Assembly (NCBI RefSeq): GCF_014841615.1
Contig: NZ_JACYUG010000020.1
Location: 1 to 57,803 of the forward strand
Source of the DNA: Sphingomonas sp. CFBP 8760
Lineage (GTDB): Bacteria > Pseudomonadota > Alphaproteobacteria > Sphingomonadales > Sphingomonadaceae
Direction of reading: 5' to 3'
Length of the DNA stretch: 57,803 nucleotides
The translations under genes and the position numbers were made by a program. Under the pieces are notes generated by a model. The model saw only the letters and a list, made by a program, of their open reading frames with translations. It made no database searches and was not told the origin of the DNA. Below, piece after piece: positions 33,938-42,978 of this stretch. The first letter of the stretch is position 1; every line of letters starts with the position of its first letter.

Positions 33938-35247
33938 TTAGTGAACTTTCAAACATTAGGCTTCGTATTTGTTATAAGTTTAGTCTAATTAAGGTAAGTT
34001 TAAGTCATGGCTGCTAAATTTCTTAATCAAACGGCGTTTTCAGTTAATTTTTCCTCCCTTTAAACTTTCCGGGATTCTCTTGCGGAAGGGGCTCGCCCTG
34101 TAAAAACATTCATTCCGATTACGTGGAAAGACTGGTGGATCAGAATTATTGCCCACGAAAAACTATGCTCACACCCCGACTATCCGAAGGCGCCCCGGTT
34201 GGGGCAATCTTCGCCCTGTCGCTGGAAATGGGCCGATAGCTTTCCAGTTCGGAAGACGGGCACAAGCCGGCACAGACCCCTTAAGCGGTGTCTCGCCGCT
34301 ATTCCTGCCAGCAAGCCAAAACTACGATGTCGAGGCTTCTACGGTCAAATGTCAGCATTGTCCGGTAACTGGATAAGCGAGCTAATGGACATCACTGATG
34401 TTTATGGTATCTCCTATCAATGGTGGAGACAGCATCGTAGATCGGGGCCGGGGGATCGCAATGGCTTGTAGGATGGCAGTGCTAGAGAAAAATTTGTCAT
34501 TACTAGCGCGGGAACAGGCGATGTTATCCGCGATGCGAGATTACTAGAGTCACGGCACCGATTTCTAGGGTCGGCTAAGCAATCGTAATGGGGCGTTGGG
34601 CTGGTCTTAACCGAGCCGCGAGCGATCCAAGCGGCGATGTGACACTCCTAGGGGCGTCGTGAACGGACCTAGCCATACAATGGCATTCGTTATTCCGGTG
34701 AACGCGTGACCGGTGATCGGCGGGCATAAGCGCTACGGTCACGGGGTCGGCAGGAATACCAAGGGGCCGGAAGCGGGGTAGCTAGGAGCTATGTCCAATA
34801 CCCCGCATATGCCCCGTAGAAGCCCGTACAGAGCCTTGCTGGCCTTTTGGGTATGTGGCCTGCCGCTACCTACAAACAGCCTGTAATCGCATTACAGACG
34901 GCATGGCATTGGAAGGGCTTTTAGAATGACAGGTTATAACTTCCCGGCACAGTGCAGAGCATTACACAAGTCCTTCGTATTGGGATGACGACGGGATCAT
35001 AGCCAACGGGCGATAGGCGGCAATGGCTTGTACAAAACCAATTTAGATGATCGATATAGTTAGCTTAATAGTGTCTACCGTTACTCTTCTAGTTCCATTA
35101 GTTAGCCGCCACTGTTAGCGAACTTTTATAAATTGGCGTTTATTATACTTACGAATGATGGGGATGACGTCGTCCGGTGGGGGTGGTAGCGATCTAGGAC
35201 GGGGGGGAGGGCAACAGGTGGCGGGATAGGGTCCGCCACCCTATCAA
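33938..35247. other. 1.3 kb block without a convincing gene
   Basis: Between the helicase leader and the integrase stop I find no gene I would support. Short frames (34149-34376, 34199-34471 plus) have mixed, non-protein-like composition and many stops surround them. AT-rich patches lie at 33940-34080 and 35040-35160. It could be an origin, a site for transfer, or decayed sequence. A non-coding RNA cannot be excluded. Confidence 0.4.
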
Positions 35248-36987
35248 TTATGGAGCTTTCGGAAGAACAATGTCTTTGTAGTTACAGCCGTGTACATCGG
35301 GGTAGGTTTCCTCGATCGACATTTGGCTAAGGTATCTTTTGTCTAGTTCGTTCGGAGAGTGAGCTATGACCTTGTTCAATGTCATAAACGGCACTTTGTG
35401 CTTACCGAGCATCATTTTAAATGCCCCACGGAAGCTGTGGAATGTAGTTTCGAGTCGAGCATTCTCATTACGCTTATCACCGAGTGCCGTTGCAGCAACG
35501 TTCCGGTTAAAGGCTCGAATGATCTTAGCATTAGACCAAGCGGGATCGTCTGCATCCTTTGCCGCGAGAGAAGCGCTAACGGTCCAGTCTGGAAACAGCC
35601 TTTCATGACCACCCTTAGCGATCCGCCGCACGTAATCATCAAAGCCTGTGGCGATCAGAGCATCCAGAATGGGTACTTCTCTCATATGGCCACTTTTAAC
35701 GCCTCTGTACTTGTTCGGCCTTACGATGAAGTGTGGATACCGATCGTCAAGCCGGACTTCCGATAGTGTCAAACCAGCAAGTTCACCGGCTCGACAACCT
35801 GTGTAGAGAGCGACAATTGGCACCCAAAACTCTGCCCCCCGAAGACGGTGTGATCCCGGCTTGTACGGTTCGCTCGCCGACTTGCAACCAGTAAACCAAG
35901 GATGCTCGAAGAGCCTGTTAATCTCTTCGACGTAAAACCGGCGCTTTTCTGGCATGATAGAAGGGTCAACCTTTTTGGCGAGGGCCGATACCTTGACACC
36001 AGCGAAATGGTTAGGACCTTCGAAATGCACTGTATCCTTTAGGTGGTTTACCGCCGATCCAAGCATCGTAATCCGCTTTTTGATGCTCTGTGCTGATATC
36101 GGGCGGAAGATACTGCCGGGGGTTTTGCCACCTACGGTCATATTGGCAACATGCTCTACAAAATTAAAAACATCGGGGCGAGTGATGCTGGCTAAGTCCT
36201 TACGACCCACAACGCTTTCGAATTGGCGCAGCGCTAACCGGGTTTCGGAAGCCAACTTTCTGGACGTGTCGCGGGCAGTAAGATAACGCTCTACAACGTC
36301 GGCGAGCATCAATGCCTTAGGCGCTTCCGCCGCTACCTTGGCGTTACCAAGCCGGGGAGCCGCCTTGCCCTCTGATAGGTCGGAAATTCGACTGTAGCCC
36401 CGTTCGATGCCAGCGCGGATCGCGCCAACGATGGCTCCACGTTCCAAGCTACCTTCCGGGGCATTTAATCCCTGTTCGGTGATGACGAACCCGGCTTCGG
36501 CTTGCGGGCCAAGGGATAGGGCATCACCGTCATCGCCATAGCAACGTAGAGACGCGGCAATTCCCTCTGCGTCCCGCTCCAACTCGTATTCCATGCGGGC
36601 GTATTCGGCAGCGGCGCGACCGTCTACGTTCCGCCGTAAGTTCAGCCGTTCGAAAGGCTGTGCGGTCACGTCCGCGTAGCGATTAACAATGGCGGCAAGG
36701 TCCGCATTGGTAACCGCGCGTGTCGCCACCGGGTGAACGGGTATGGGCTTCGGCTCCCCCCGAACCGGCTTACCGCCAGCAATCAGGCGTTCAAACTCGC
36801 TATGGGCTACCTTGGCGGCAGCGAACATTTCGCCCTCGTCCTTCGTACCCAACGAGCAACGAAACAGTGCCTTTGACCCGAATAGCTCCGCGAACCGGCG
36901 TGGGTCCGAGCGGATGCGGGTCGGCACCCTGCGTTCGTATTGGAACACGCCATCGCGCTTCCTGACGTGCTTTACCGTGGCAGCCAA
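35248..36987 (-). CDS. int: Tyrosine site-specific integrase
   Basis: 579 residues with the long N-terminal region typical of tRNA-targeting alphaproteobacterial integrases. The catalytic residues are seen: Arg in TGCRAGELAGL near 397, HxxR in FHSFRGAFKM, a later His in VIAHSPNELDKRY, and the nucleophile Tyr near 551. The start is TTG at 36987 with GGAGGAAAA just upstream, which is decisive. The paired arm-type repeats 23 bases upstream may let the integrase repress itself. It would catalyse the tRNA-Glu insertion. Confidence 0.93.
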   Translation of the reverse strand: MAATVKHVRKRDGVFQYERRVPTRIRSDPRRFAELFGSKALFRCSLGTKDEGEMFAAAKVAHSEFERLIAGGKPVRGEPKPIPVHPVATRAVTNADLAAIVNRYADVTAQPFERLNLRRNVDGRAAAEYARMEYELERDAEGIAASLRCYGDDGDALSLGPQAEAGFVITEQGLNAPEGSLERGAIVGAIRAGIERGYSRISDLSEGKAAPRLGNAKVAAEAPKALMLADVVERYLTARDTSRKLASETRLALRQFESVVGRKDLASITRPDVFNFVEHVANMTVGGKTPGSIFRPISAQSIKKRITMLGSAVNHLKDTVHFEGPNHFAGVKVSALAKKVDPSIMPEKRRFYVEEINRLFEHPWFTGCKSASEPYKPGSHRLRGAEFWVPIVALYTGCRAGELAGLTLSEVRLDDRYPHFIVRPNKYRGVKSGHMREVPILDALIATGFDDYVRRIAKGGHERLFPDWTVSASLAAKDADDPAWSNAKIIRAFNRNVAATALGDKRNENARLETTFHSFRGAFKMMLGKHKVPFMTLNKVIAHSPNELDKRYLSQMSIEETYPDVHGCNYKDIVLPKAP

Positions 36988-37009
36988 ATTTTCCTCCGTG
37001 AGGGTGCAG

Positions 37010-37029
37010 TCTCACACCTTTGTCTCACA
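37010..37029 (+). repeat. Right arm-type integrase sites
   Basis: TCTCACA at 37010-37016 and 37023-37029 in TCTCACACCTTTGTCTCACA mirrors the left pair at 25910-25929 with identical 13-base spacing and orientation. It lies in the integrase promoter region. Confidence 0.7.
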
Positions 37030-37100
37030 GAGGATGCCAGAAAACCGTGCAATCACAACGGCTAGTACCTTTTCAGAGGCTTACTTGTAGCCTGCACTTC

Positions 37101-37145
37101 TTCCCGTAGGGGTCACCACATCAGCGATTTCAATGACTTAGCTGG
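37101..37145 (+). repeat. attR: duplicated tRNA-Glu 3' end
   Basis: An exact 19-base copy of the tRNA-Glu end (37101-37119) followed by 26 bases 21/26 identical to the attL flank. The bases after 37119 should be original chromosome, so the similarity beyond the core is notable. Confidence 0.9.
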
Positions 37146-37501
37146 TGCGGGAGCAGTATGGTTCCGCCCATGTCGATGGGCCTTCGCAGCCCCCTGAAAC
37201 CGGTCGACCGGTTCATTCGCGCGGATCGGTGACGCGCTATCTTCACGGCCCCACATGATGCAGCACGGCAGCCATCGGCCTCGCTGGCGTTCGTAAATGA
37301 AGCCCGCCCCCGCCGCTCGTTGCTTCGCTGATGCGTTCGCCGCCGCCATCGGACGTGATCGTCACACGCCCTGACGCTGCCTGATGCGATATCGTTGCAC
37401 TAGCGAGCCATTCCTAATATCTACTAACATAGTATAGATTTATTGCCGCAGGCCGATGGTGCTGCGCATCCTGCCGTTGTTCCCGGCGAAGGGGAAATGC
37501 A
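37146..37501. other. Intergenic stretch after attR
   Basis: No supported gene. A 78-codon frame on the minus strand (37113-37349) overlaps attR and is rejected. An AT-rich patch near 37415-37445 (CATAGTATAGATTTATTG) may be the promoter of the desaturase gene. Confidence 0.4.
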
Positions 37502-37522
37502 TTGGTCGGAAGGAGAAAGGCC

Positions 37523-38434
37523 TTGGCCCAACGGACATCGCGCCGGGATCGCGCGTCACAGCCGATCGAATGGCCCACCGTCGCGCTCGCGGTCGTGATC
37601 TACACCGCGTGGTTGCTGCTCACCCTCTTCCATGCCCCGTTGCCGGGTCCAGTCGTGGTGGTGTCGGGGGCGTGGCTGATCGCGTGGCACGGCTCGTTCC
37701 AGCACGAGACGATCCATGGGCACCCCACCCGCTGGCATCGGGTCAACGCCTTGATCGGCGGCGTGCCGCTGGCGCTGTGGCTGCCATTCGCCTGTTACCG
37801 GCGCGATCATATCGCCCATCATGCAACCGGACATGTCACCGATCCGGTGCAGGACCCCGAATCGCGCTATACCAGCCGTCCGGTCGGCAGATGGGGCGCC
37901 ATCCGGCTGGGGGTGCGGGCGATGCAGGCGTCGCTGCTCGGCCGGCTGATCCTGGGGCCGGCGGTGGTGATAGGCGGCTTTCTGGCCGGTGAGATCCGCC
38001 GCGCGATGGTGTCGCCCGCCGCCGTGCTGCGCGACTGGAGCACTCACCTGGCCGGCGTGATCGTCATCCTCGCATGGGTGCGGCTGTGCGGGATGAAGAC
38101 CGGCACTTACCTGCTGATCATTTATGCCGGCACGTCGCTGACGCTGTTGCGATCCTTCGCCGAGCATCGCGCGTCGCCGACGCCCGATCACCGTGTCGCG
38201 GTCATCGAGAACGCCGGGATCTTCGGCATCCTGTTCCTGAACAACAATCTCCATGCCGCCCATCATCGGGCGCCCGGCCTGCCCTGGTATGCCCTGCCAC
38301 GTTTCTATGCGGACAATCGGATCGATCTGCTGGATCGGAACGGGGGCCTGCTCTACGATGGCTATGGCGAGGTGTTTCGCCGCTATGCGTGGCGGGCACA
38401 CGACGTGCTGGTGCATCCCGATCATGCGAACTGA
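37523..38434 (+). CDS. Membrane fatty-acid desaturase/hydroxylase
   Basis: 303 residues with several membrane helices and the histidine boxes of the integral-membrane di-iron family: HGSFQHETIHGH at 56-67, HIAHH at 96-100, and NNLHAAHH at 241-248. Such enzymes desaturate acyl chains or hydroxylate carotenoids. TTG at 37523 has AGGAG eight bases upstream; TTG at 37502 lacks it. The PhnD-like gene follows after six bases, so they may be co-transcribed. The substrate is unknown. Confidence 0.85.
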   Translation: MAQRTSRRDRASQPIEWPTVALAVVIYTAWLLLTLFHAPLPGPVVVVSGAWLIAWHGSFQHETIHGHPTRWHRVNALIGGVPLALWLPFACYRRDHIAHHATGHVTDPVQDPESRYTSRPVGRWGAIRLGVRAMQASLLGRLILGPAVVIGGFLAGEIRRAMVSPAAVLRDWSTHLAGVIVILAWVRLCGMKTGTYLLIIYAGTSLTLLRSFAEHRASPTPDHRVAVIENAGIFGILFLNNNLHAAHHRAPGLPWYALPRFYADNRIDLLDRNGGLLYDGYGEVFRRYAWRAHDVLVHPDHAN

Positions 38435-38440
38435 TCGATC

Positions 38441-39244
38441 ATGATCCGGGTCGCCTCGTTGGGGATGTACGATCTGCCCCATCTCCAATCGGCCAACGAC
38501 CGGCTCTGGACCGCTATCGCGACCCGTCTCCGGCAGGCAGGGCTGTCCGACGTTCCCGATCGTCTGGACCGCGATCGCTCGCTCGACGCGATCTGGGATG
38601 ATCCCGATCTGCTGCTGGCGCAGACCTGCGGCTATCCGCTGACGACCCGTTGGCACGGTCGACTGACCTATGTGGCGACGCCTGTGTACGAGGGGGATGG
38701 CGGCGAGGACCATTACCACCGCAGCCGGTTCGTCGTCCGCCGCGACGACGCCGCCGGAACCCTCGGCGCGCTCGCCGGTCGGCGCGCCGCGATCAACGAC
38801 GTCCAGTCCAATACCGGCATGAACCTGCTGCGCCGGGCGGTCGCGCCCCTCCACACCGATGGCCGCTTCTTTTCCGACATCGTCGTGACGGGGTCCCACG
38901 CATCGTCACTGGACGCGGTGGTGAAAGGAACGGCAGACGTCGCCGCGATCGATGCGGTCACGTTCGATTACCTCGCCCGACACGAACCCGCGCTTGCCGA
39001 CGCCACCCGGACGATCGGATGGAGCCTGCCCGTGCCGAACCTGCCATTCGTCACCAGCATCACGACGGCTCCGTCCACCGTCGACCTGCTTCGACAAGTC
39101 CTGGCAGAAAGCGTCCGGGCGACTGACGGTGCGGCCCGGACGCTGCGACTGCATTCCATCAGGGACATCGGCGTCTCGTCGTACGATCTCGTCATGCGCC
39201 TTGAGCGGGAGGCGGTGCAATCGGGCTATCCCGTACTGGCCTGA
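38441..39244 (+). CDS. PhnD-like periplasmic-binding-fold protein lacking a signal peptide
   Basis: 267 residues of the phosphonate/phosphate-binding PhnD-like class: IRVASLGMYDLPHL, LLLAQTCGYPLTTRW, LAGRRAAINDVQSNTGMNL, VVTGSHASSLDAVVKGTADV, AAIDAVTFDYL. The protein begins directly at the first beta-strand, and I see no signal peptide, no permease and no ATPase gene, so a cytoplasmic or regulatory role is more likely than transport. It is close to the desaturase gene upstream. Confidence 0.78.
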   Translation: MIRVASLGMYDLPHLQSANDRLWTAIATRLRQAGLSDVPDRLDRDRSLDAIWDDPDLLLAQTCGYPLTTRWHGRLTYVATPVYEGDGGEDHYHRSRFVVRRDDAAGTLGALAGRRAAINDVQSNTGMNLLRRAVAPLHTDGRFFSDIVVTGSHASSLDAVVKGTADVAAIDAVTFDYLARHEPALADATRTIGWSLPVPNLPFVTSITTAPSTVDLLRQVLAESVRATDGAARTLRLHSIRDIGVSSYDLVMRLEREAVQSGYPVLA

Positions 39245-39301
39245 TCGCCGGACCGGGACGTCGACCGGCGGGAACCGGTATCCGGGTCTGGCGGCCGATC
39301 G

Positions 39302-40342
39302 TCATCGCCTGCCGCCGCCCTTCTGAAGACGGGCGCGGCGCACCGCGACGGCACCGCTATTGGCGACATCCTCCCGGGCAAGCTTGTCCCACCGTTCGAC
39401 GCGGGCCGGATCGAGATCACCCGCCGTGATGGCGGCGCGGATGGCACATCCCGGCTCGTCGCCATGGGTGCAATTGGTGAAACGGCATTCCAGCGTGACG
39501 GCCGTGACGTCGTCGAACACCTCAGTCACGCCGGTAGCCACTTCGGACATCTGAAGTTCGCGCATGCCGGGCGTATCCACCAGCCAACCGCCCCCGCCTC
39601 CGCCCGCATCATCGGTCAGGCGATGCATCTCGCGAACCGTCGTCGTATGCCGGCCCTTCCCGTCATCCTCGCGGATCGACTGGGTCGGAATGCCGTCCGA
39701 TCCCCTCAGCGTGTTTACCAGCGTCGATTTCCCGACGCCGGACGACCCCACCAGCGCCACCGTCTCGCCGAAGCCGCAATACGCGGCCAGCCGGGCGACA
39801 CTTGCCGGGTCCCGCCCATCGACCAGTTCCACTTGCAACCCCGCCTGAAGCGCCCGCGCCGCGTCGGCCAGATGGTCCGGCGTCGGCGACAGGTCGGCTT
39901 TCGTGAGCACCACCACCGGACGGGCGCCTACCTCGCGCGTCAGGACGAGGTAGCGTTCGATCCGGGCGATGTTGAAGTCCTGGTTGCAGGAGGCGACCAC
40001 GAAGAGCGTATCGACGTTCGCGGCGATAAGCTGCACCCGGCGATCGTCACCGGGGGTGGGCCTCTTGAACAGGCTCGTGCGGGTGAGGATGCGCAGGATG
40101 CCCCGGGTGGTCGGGTCGATCAGCAACCAGTCGCCGACGGTCGGTCGATCCTCCGCCGCCCCTTGCGCGGGCATTCTGGACGAGATCGATTCCTCGCCTT
40201 CCTCGCCCAGAACGGTCACCCGGCCACGGTGAACCGACAAGACGCGAACCGGCAGGTACGTCGTGCCCTGCTCGGCCGAGACCTGCCCGCTGAAGAAGGA
40301 TGTCCAGCCTAGCTGCGCCAGAACAGGGTGGGGCGTCCCCAT
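39302..40342 (-). CDS. rsgA: Ribosome small-subunit-dependent GTPase A
   Basis: 346 residues; a circularly permuted GTPase that matures the 30S subunit. An N-terminal OB domain (about 1-100) is followed by permuted G motifs: TKADLS (G4) before GSSGVGKSTLVNTL (G1) and DTPGMREL (G3), then the zinc knuckle CRFTNCTHGDEPGC with three Cys and one His. I chose ATG at 40342 at the start of the OB domain; the frame stays open farther upstream but covers another small gene. It follows that small basic-protein gene by 14 bases. Confidence 0.94.
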   Translation of the reverse strand: MGTPHPVLAQLGWTSFFSGQVSAEQGTTYLPVRVLSVHRGRVTVLGEEGEESISSRMPAQGAAEDRPTVGDWLLIDPTTRGILRILTRTSLFKRPTPGDDRRVQLIAANVDTLFVVASCNQDFNIARIERYLVLTREVGARPVVVLTKADLSPTPDHLADAARALQAGLQVELVDGRDPASVARLAAYCGFGETVALVGSSGVGKSTLVNTLRGSDGIPTQSIREDDGKGRHTTTVREMHRLTDDAGGGGGGWLVDTPGMRELQMSEVATGVTEVFDDVTAVTLECRFTNCTHGDEPGCAIRAAITAGDLDPARVERWDKLAREDVANSGAVAVRRARLQKGGGRR

Positions 40343-40356
40343 CGTCACGCCGAAAT

Positions 40357-40503
40357 CTAGGACCCGTCCGACAGGTCGGGCTCGGCCGCTCCCTGCCCCC
40401 CTGCGCGCTTGTCCAGCTTGGCTTGCGCCTTCTTCGCGGACTCCACCGCCTTGAGCCTTTCGCGCTCGCGCCGTTCGAAGTCGTAGTTCGGTTTGCGTGG
40501 AAT
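40357..40503 (-). CDS. Small basic RKPNY-type protein, no ATG start
   Basis: The frame reads IPRKPNYDFERRERERLKAV then ESAKKAQAKLDKRAGG, and ends DLSDGS. This closely recalls the short conserved alphaproteobacterial MARKPNYxFERxERxRxKEAKK protein. The codon where ATG is expected is ATT at 40503; the only other upstream candidate is CTG at 40539, after a TGA. So it either uses a rare start or is mutated. It ends 14 bases before rsgA. Role unknown. It is hidden inside the upstream extension of the rsgA frame. Confidence 0.55.
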   Translation of the reverse strand: MPRKPNYDFERRERERLKAVESAKKAQAKLDKRAGGQGAAEPDLSDGS

Positions 40504-40651
40504 GGTGGTCGCTCCGGGTCCGGGGTTCGGGTTCGAGCACAGCGCTCACCCTTCAAACCGTGCTTTCGGCTACACCGATCCGTCGGTCGCGACTAGGGTC
40601 GGGCCACATCGATCGAGGCGGAAGACGAGATGAAGGCCGCCCGCAGCGGAA

Positions 40652-40972
40652 TCAGTTCGCCTCCGCATCCACGGAAAATATCATCGGCTTGCCGCGCGAC
40701 ATCGGCTCCCACCCCGCCCCCAGCGCCGCCCGGACGCCTCGTGCGACGGTCGCGTCGTCGAGTTGCAGACGCCCCCGCTGCAACCCCTTCAACAGGCGCT
40801 TGGGGGGAGGAAATTCCAGCAGCGCCTCACGCTTGGTATTCCGTTGCAGCAGCGACACGATCATCCCCTTCCAGCCGTCGTCATCCGACCATTGCGGCTC
40901 GCGCTGGAGCTCCCAATCGTATTTCTCGCCGTCGACCTCGACGGTGCCACTGTTGTTTCGGGATTTTGACAT
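40652..40972 (-). CDS. Conserved-looking hypothetical protein
   Basis: 106 residues. The N-terminal half (GTVEVDGEKYDWELQREPQW) reads as beta strands, and the second half is helical (REALLEFPPPKRLLKGLQRG, VARGVRAALGAGWEP). No signal or membrane segment. It resembles small cytoplasmic proteins of sphingomonads with no assigned function. A GTP-metabolism link through nearby rsgA is not supported. Confidence 0.7.
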   Translation of the reverse strand: MSKSRNNSGTVEVDGEKYDWELQREPQWSDDDGWKGMIVSLLQRNTKREALLEFPPPKRLLKGLQRGRLQLDDATVARGVRAALGAGWEPMSRGKPMIFSVDAEAN

Positions 40973-41146
40973 CCGGATGCCGTAGCACGCGGATCGCCCC
41001 GGGCCATCCGGTCGCGTCGATGTGGTACGGCGATACCGGTACCCGCGAAGTCAGGCGCATGATATCCGCCCGATCGATGGCAATGGCGGGCGTGAGACAG
41101 CGACGCCGGCAATGGCCCCACGAGAACACGGAGTTCGGAAAGATAT

Positions 41147-41485
41147 ATGGCCCGCAAGCATTCCAAGCACGGATTGGCCGATGCCCCGCCTGTCGAGGAC
41201 GAGGTCATGCCGGCGGCTGCGCCGTGCTGGCTCTGTGGCCGCCCCATCGGCAAGACGATCGTCTGGCATCATCCCGTTCCCAAGAGCCGGGGCGGCCGCG
41301 ATGTCGTGCCGATGCATCCGATCTGCCAGCAGACGGTGACGGCCAACTTCACCAATTCCGAACTTGAACGGCACGGGATGGACGTGGAGGGATTGCTGGC
41401 CAACCCGGCCATCCGCAAATTCGTCTACTGGGTCGCGAAGAAGGACCCCGACTTCACGGCGACCATCACCAGGAAGCAGCGCTGA
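41147..41485 (+). CDS. HNH-endonuclease-like protein
   Basis: 112 residues with CWLCGRPIG (CxxC at 27-30), WHHPVPKSRGGRD (HH at 41-42), and VPMHPICQQTV (His57, Cys60), giving the Cys-pair zinc clip and the HNH beta-beta-alpha metal fold. The C-terminal part is a short helical tail. Whether it cuts DNA is unknown. It is convergent with pelF (20 bases apart). Confidence 0.75.
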   Translation: MARKHSKHGLADAPPVEDEVMPAAAPCWLCGRPIGKTIVWHHPVPKSRGGRDVVPMHPICQQTVTANFTNSELERHGMDVEGLLANPAIRKFVYWVAKKDPDFTATITRKQR

Positions 41486-41505
41486 CCTGCCCGTCAGCGA
41501 TGCCG

Positions 41506-42978
41506 TCATCCGGCCGCGGGCGCCGGCAGATAGAGCTGACGGTAACGGTCGATCACGGTCGTCTGGTCGTAATGGCACTTCACGCGCTCGCGCAGCACTT
41601 GCCCCATGGCGGCGCGGCGATCGGGGTCGGCGAGCAGGCCGGCGATGGCATGTCCCGTCGCCTCCGGATCGACCAGTGGCGTGATGATGCCGCCATGCCC
41701 GTCCCCTGACTGTGCGCCCTCCAGCATCTCGCGGCAGCTGCCGACGTCGGGTGCGACGACGGGGATGCCGAACGCGCCGGCTTCCAGAATGACCAGCGGC
41801 TGCGCCTCGGAAAGGCTGGTCAGGACGACGATGTCGATCCGCGGCAACCACTCGTCGACCCGGACGCGACCGGTGAAGCGGATCGCATCGTCCATGCCCA
41901 TCGCGGTCACCAGCGCGCGGCATTCCTCGTAATAATCGGCATCCTCGTCGAGCGGCCCCATGACGGCGAACTGCGCGGCCGGCACGGCACGATGCGCGAT
42001 CGCAGCGGCGCGGATGAAGGTCTTGATGTCCTTGATCGGCACCACCCGCCCGATCAGGGCGACCAGCGGCTTCGCCGGATCGTTCGCGACGGGAATATCG
42101 GCGAAACGGTCGAGATAGATGCCGTTGGGGATGACGCGCAACCGGTCGGGTGCGGCCCCCAGCCGCGCCTGGACAGCGTTGTTGGCGGCGTAGAGCGCAA
42201 TGATCGGATCGCAATGATCGTAGCACAGCCGTGCATAGCTTCGGAATGCGCGACGCCATAGTTCGCGCAGGCCCGGTACGTCGGCATCCAGCGTCAGCCC
42301 CTGCCCCGCCGGCGAACCGATCCAGTCCGCCATCATGATCTCGATCTGCCGTTCGAGCAGATAGATGCCATGTTCGGTTATCATCGCCGGCGCGCGGTAC
42401 TGGATCACGGCGCGGGCCGCGATCAGGCCGGCGAAGCCGGTCGAGATGGTGTGATACCGCGCCGCCACCGGCAGCGGCGTCAGCAACGCCGCCAGCAACC
42501 CGCCGAGCAACGTCCGTGTCGCCCAGAAGACGTGATGGAACGACGCCGACGGCATGGTCCGCTCGGTATAGGCGACGATCGCCTGGAACAGCACGGGATG
42601 GCTCAACAGTTCGGCCGGGGTCCATGGCTGGCGGCTCGCGGTCAGCGCCGCGAACAGGGCCGCGAGGGGCAGTTCGCCGTCCTCCTCTAGGAAGGCCAGC
42701 AACATGGCCGCGATCGCGGCTACATCGGCAGACCGGCGGCGGCGGGGCACTACCTCTAGCCCGGGCGCCAGCGACACTTCGGCAACGGAAACGACATTGG
42801 CCGGCGGCTGGAGGCGCCACGGCATCGGCGTGACATCGGGCTTGATCGCAACGATCGCGAACCGCACGTCGGGCAGGCCGCCGATCAGATCCTGCAACCA
42901 GTTGGCGACCCCCCCGACGACATAGGGGTAGGCCCCCTCGACGATCAGGCACACATCGGCATCGGGTCGATCGGTCAC
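41506..42978 (-). CDS. pelF: PelF glycosyltransferase
   Basis: 490 residues; the cytoplasmic GT4 polymerase of the Pel polysaccharide, using UDP-GalNAc/UDP-GlcNAc. The N-terminal DUF3492 part (VCLIVEGAYPYVVGGVANWL, with TEHGIYLLER) precedes the GT4 domain (RVIPNGIYLDRF, LIGRVVPIKDIKTFIRAA, SLSEAQPLVILEAGAFGIPV, VAPDVGSCREML). GTG at 42978 overlaps the pelE stop. It is last of the minus-strand Pel genes and is intact. Confidence 0.95.
   Translation of the reverse strand: MTDRPDADVCLIVEGAYPYVVGGVANWLQDLIGGLPDVRFAIVAIKPDVTPMPWRLQPPANVVSVAEVSLAPGLEVVPRRRRSADVAAIAAMLLAFLEEDGELPLAALFAALTASRQPWTPAELLSHPVLFQAIVAYTERTMPSASFHHVFWATRTLLGGLLAALLTPLPVAARYHTISTGFAGLIAARAVIQYRAPAMITEHGIYLLERQIEIMMADWIGSPAGQGLTLDADVPGLRELWRRAFRSYARLCYDHCDPIIALYAANNAVQARLGAAPDRLRVIPNGIYLDRFADIPVANDPAKPLVALIGRVVPIKDIKTFIRAAAIAHRAVPAAQFAVMGPLDEDADYYEECRALVTAMGMDDAIRFTGRVRVDEWLPRIDIVVLTSLSEAQPLVILEAGAFGIPVVAPDVGSCREMLEGAQSGDGHGGIITPLVDPEATGHAIAGLLADPDRRAAMGQVLRERVKCHYDQTTVIDRYRQLYLPAPAAG

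Larger units (their letters stand above)
25849..37119. mobile_element. Integrative element of about 11.3 kb in tRNA-Glu
   Basis: Bounded by the exact 19-base repeat TTCCCGTAGGGGTCACCAC (25849-25867 and 37101-37119). It has a tyrosine integrase at the right end reading inward and paired arm-type repeats near both ends. Base composition is visibly lower in GC, and codon use differs from flanking genes. No structural phage genes, relaxase or type IV secretion genes are seen, so it cannot be a complete phage or conjugative element; a mobilisable island or satellite is more likely. Cargo is described gene by gene. Confidence 0.9.

Noticed and set aside
34149..34471. Two overlapping plus-strand frames in the 1.3 kb island block
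   Set aside because: Neither shows hydrophobic pattern, motif or ribosome binding site.
37113..37349. 78-codon minus-strand frame after attR
   Set aside because: It overlaps the att repeat and has no recognisable features.
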